DNA from: MPNP01 sp963668325
Lineage (GTDB): Bacteria > Pseudomonadota > Alphaproteobacteria > Rhodobacterales > Rhodobacteraceae
Direction: 5' to 3'
Assembly: GCA_963668325.1 (NCBI GenBank)
Contig: OY764222.1
Coordinates: 1,984,001-2,048,000 of the forward strand
Length of the DNA stretch: 64,000 bases
The notes under the pieces were generated by a model. That model was given only the letters and a program-made list of their open reading frames with translations. It was not told the origin of the DNA and did not search any database. Both the position numbers and the translations under genes were made by a program. Shown piece by piece: positions 62,465-64,000 of the stretch (position 1 is its first letter; each line of letters begins with the position of its first letter).

Positions 62465-64000
62465 GTATCGATTTCCCACCGGCGGTAATATTGATCGTGA
62501 GGTACCCATTAAATTCACATTTAATGGCAAGATAATCGAAGGTTATCAAGGCGATACGGTTGCATCTGCCCTTCTATCCAAGGGGATTTATACCACCGGA
62601 AGAAGTTTCAAATATCACCGCCCCAGAGGTATATTTTCAGCAGGTATTGAGGAACCAGGCACCTTGGTTGAAATATTGGGTGAGAGAGGATTTGCTTGTG
62701 TCCCGCCCACCATGGTTTCAATTGAAGAAGGGATGAAGGTCAAGAGCATTAATTGCTGGCCAAACCCTGATTATGATTTTGCCCAAATCTTACAATTGGT
62801 TGCGCCAATAATCCCTTCTGGATTTTACTACAAGACATTTTTCCAGCCGCAATGGAAAACCTATGAACCCTTTATCAGAAAAATGGCAGGTTTGGCTGAG
62901 GTTCCAGAGATTGCTACCAAATCTTCAACTCAAAATTCACAGGATGCCCATTGTGAATTTTTGATAATCGGGGGAGGGGTTACGGGTTTAATCGCCGCAT
63001 TTTTGACTGCCAAAACTGGAAAAAGGGTAATTTTGGTTGATTACCATAAGGAACTGGGAGGTAATTGGTCTATTCCTTTACCCGAAAGCTCATCCATTGA
63101 ACAATGGACTATTTCATTGAGGGGTCAGTTAAGTGAGTTGCCAAATGTCAGAATCCTTACTCAAACCATGGTATGGGGATATAGAGAACAAAACCTTGTA
63201 TTAGCTCACCAGACCAGAAAAAAAGAGAATAGTGAACTGTTATTGAGAATCAGATCGCAAAATGTAATTCTGGCAACTGGTTGTACTGAAAGAGGTTTGG
63301 TCTTTCCTGATAATGATCGTCCAGGAATTATGCTGGCTTCGGGTTTACTCAACTATATCAGGAAATACTCGGTTATCCCCGGTAGCAAAGTAATCCTTTA
63401 TGCAAATAACAACAGCATCAAACCCTTGTTGGATACCCTCCTTAATGAGGGGAAAACAATTGCCGCAATAATTGATCCACGCAAGGAAGCGTATAAAGGT
63501 TACCAGCATTTACCGCCCACCATCAATATTTTATCTGGTTATGAAATCAAAAAAACCATTGGTCGGAAAAAAATCGGTGGAGTAGTTGTTTCTTCCATAG
63601 CTGAGGGAACTTCAGTTAATCTGAGCTGTGACTTGCTGGCAGTTTCAGGTGGTTGGAATCCAAACCTGCAATTATGGATGCAGGCAGGAGGTTCCCTTAC
63701 CTATTGCAATGAAACTGCAACCTTTATCCCTGCCAATGCCCAACAAAATGTCATGGCTCTGGGAACTGCCTCTGGAAAGTTCAATTTTCCAGAGAATATT
63801 TCTGATACCATCGAAAGGGTTGCCGGCCTTATTGAGTCTTTGGGATTACAATCAGAACCCCTACCAATGCCATTACATTCCCTAGAAGAAAAATATTCCA
63901 TACTTCCTCACTGGGAACCTAGAAGTTCAGATGCTGGTGCAAAATCCTTTGTGGATATGCTGAATGATGTAACTCTTGCCGATATCAAGTTGGCATTGAG
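62451..64000 (+). CDS. soxA: Sarcosine oxidase, alpha subunit, N-terminal part (runs off the window)
   Basis: At least 516 codons from ATG 62451, open to the right edge. It starts with the 2Fe-2S-like/Fer2_4 domain (IKFTFNGKIIEGYQGDTVAS, GRSFKYHRPRGIFSAG), then a second FAD domain (FLIIGGGVTGLIAAFLTAKT) and an NAD-binding part (NVILATGCTERGLVFPDNDR), ending at FVDMLNDVTLADIK. The folate-binding C-terminal half lies beyond the edge. The subunit channels formaldehyde to tetrahydrofolate. Confidence 0.95.
   Translation, partial: MQKNKYRFPTGGNIDREVPIKFTFNGKIIEGYQGDTVASALLSKGIYTTGRSFKYHRPRGIFSAGIEEPGTLVEILGERGFACVPPTMVSIEEGMKVKSINCWPNPDYDFAQILQLVAPIIPSGFYYKTFFQPQWKTYEPFIRKMAGLAEVPEIATKSSTQNSQDAHCEFLIIGGGVTGLIAAFLTAKTGKRVILVDYHKELGGNWSIPLPESSSIEQWTISLRGQLSELPNVRILTQTMVWGYREQNLVLAHQTRKKENSELLLRIRSQNVILATGCTERGLVFPDNDRPGIMLASGLLNYIRKYSVIPGSKVILYANNNSIKPLLDTLLNEGKTIAAIIDPRKEAYKGYQHLPPTINILSGYEIKKTIGRKKIGGVVVSSIAEGTSVNLSCDLLAVSGGWNPNLQLWMQAGGSLTYCNETATFIPANAQQNVMALGTASGKFNFPENISDTIERVAGLIESLGLQSEPLPMPLHSLEEKYSILPHWEPRSSDAGAKSFVDMLNDVTLADIKLAL

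Overview
The window looks like a chromosomal segment of an A+T-rich (about 40% G+C by eye), free-living alphaproteobacterium. The best class-level evidence is the gene order murA, DUF2948, hisD, UPF0262, low-molecular-weight phosphatase, infA, maf, Rne/Rng-type RNase, yacG and tRNA-Phe (5.4-13.2 kb), which is typical of Alphaproteobacteria. A SUV3-like helicase followed by fdxA and a complete sarcosine oxidase module point the same way. A marine lineage is plausible from choline sulfatase and sarcosine oxidase, but I cannot place it below class level.

Layout. 0-5 kb: the end of a Rieske oxygenase, a small hypothetical gene, tRNA-Gly, an ABC exporter, an acyl-CoA synthetase and a tRNA-Thr that overlaps the synthetase 3' end. 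5-13 kb: the conserved murA-to-yacG cluster, interrupted between the phosphatase and infA by a two-gene cassette (DUF2188 protein plus a TIR-like protein) bracketed by diverged repeats. 13-20.6 kb: kynureninase, RluB-type synthase, tadA, a ceramidase-like membrane protein, gatC-gatA, a lipoprotein, an amidase, the RNase P RNA and rpmG. 20.7-29 kb: a Fic/Doc-type toxin-antitoxin pair, a Bax-inhibitor-1 protein, an oxidoreductase, a hydrolase, an SCP2 protein, a TPR protein, the helicase and ferredoxin.

29-43 kb: two accessory genes (a membrane protein and a NucS-like nuclease), then choline sulfatase, cobS and cobT, a KefB-type antiporter, and a 1071-residue fusion of a reductive-dehalogenase-like module to a flavin reductase and a [2Fe-2S] ferredoxin. 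Opposite the fusion lies a Rieske oxygenase, Rieske ferredoxin and membrane desaturase operon. Together they look like a cobalamin-dependent, oxygen-tolerant catabolic cluster for a halogenated or methoxylated aromatic-type compound; the substrate is inference.

43-53 kb: a defence island. An RNA-ligase-family gene is divergent from hsdR-hsdS-(PrrC-like anticodon nuclease)-hsdM, followed by a gene with a C-terminal HEPN motif. The anticodon nuclease guards the restriction system in known PrrC loci; an RNA ligase beside it is suggestive of repair or reset. 53.5-57 kb: an M29-like protein and tcuB/tcuA (tricarballylate oxidation). 57-60.3 kb: a G+C-rich Uma2 gene, a decayed AbiF-type gene (nonsense plus frameshift) and a large hairpin, bracketed by a 14-nt repeat. 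60.3-64 kb: an AhpD-like gene and soxB-soxD-soxA, the last running off the edge. Choline sulfatase and sarcosine oxidase are the first and a late step of choline catabolism.
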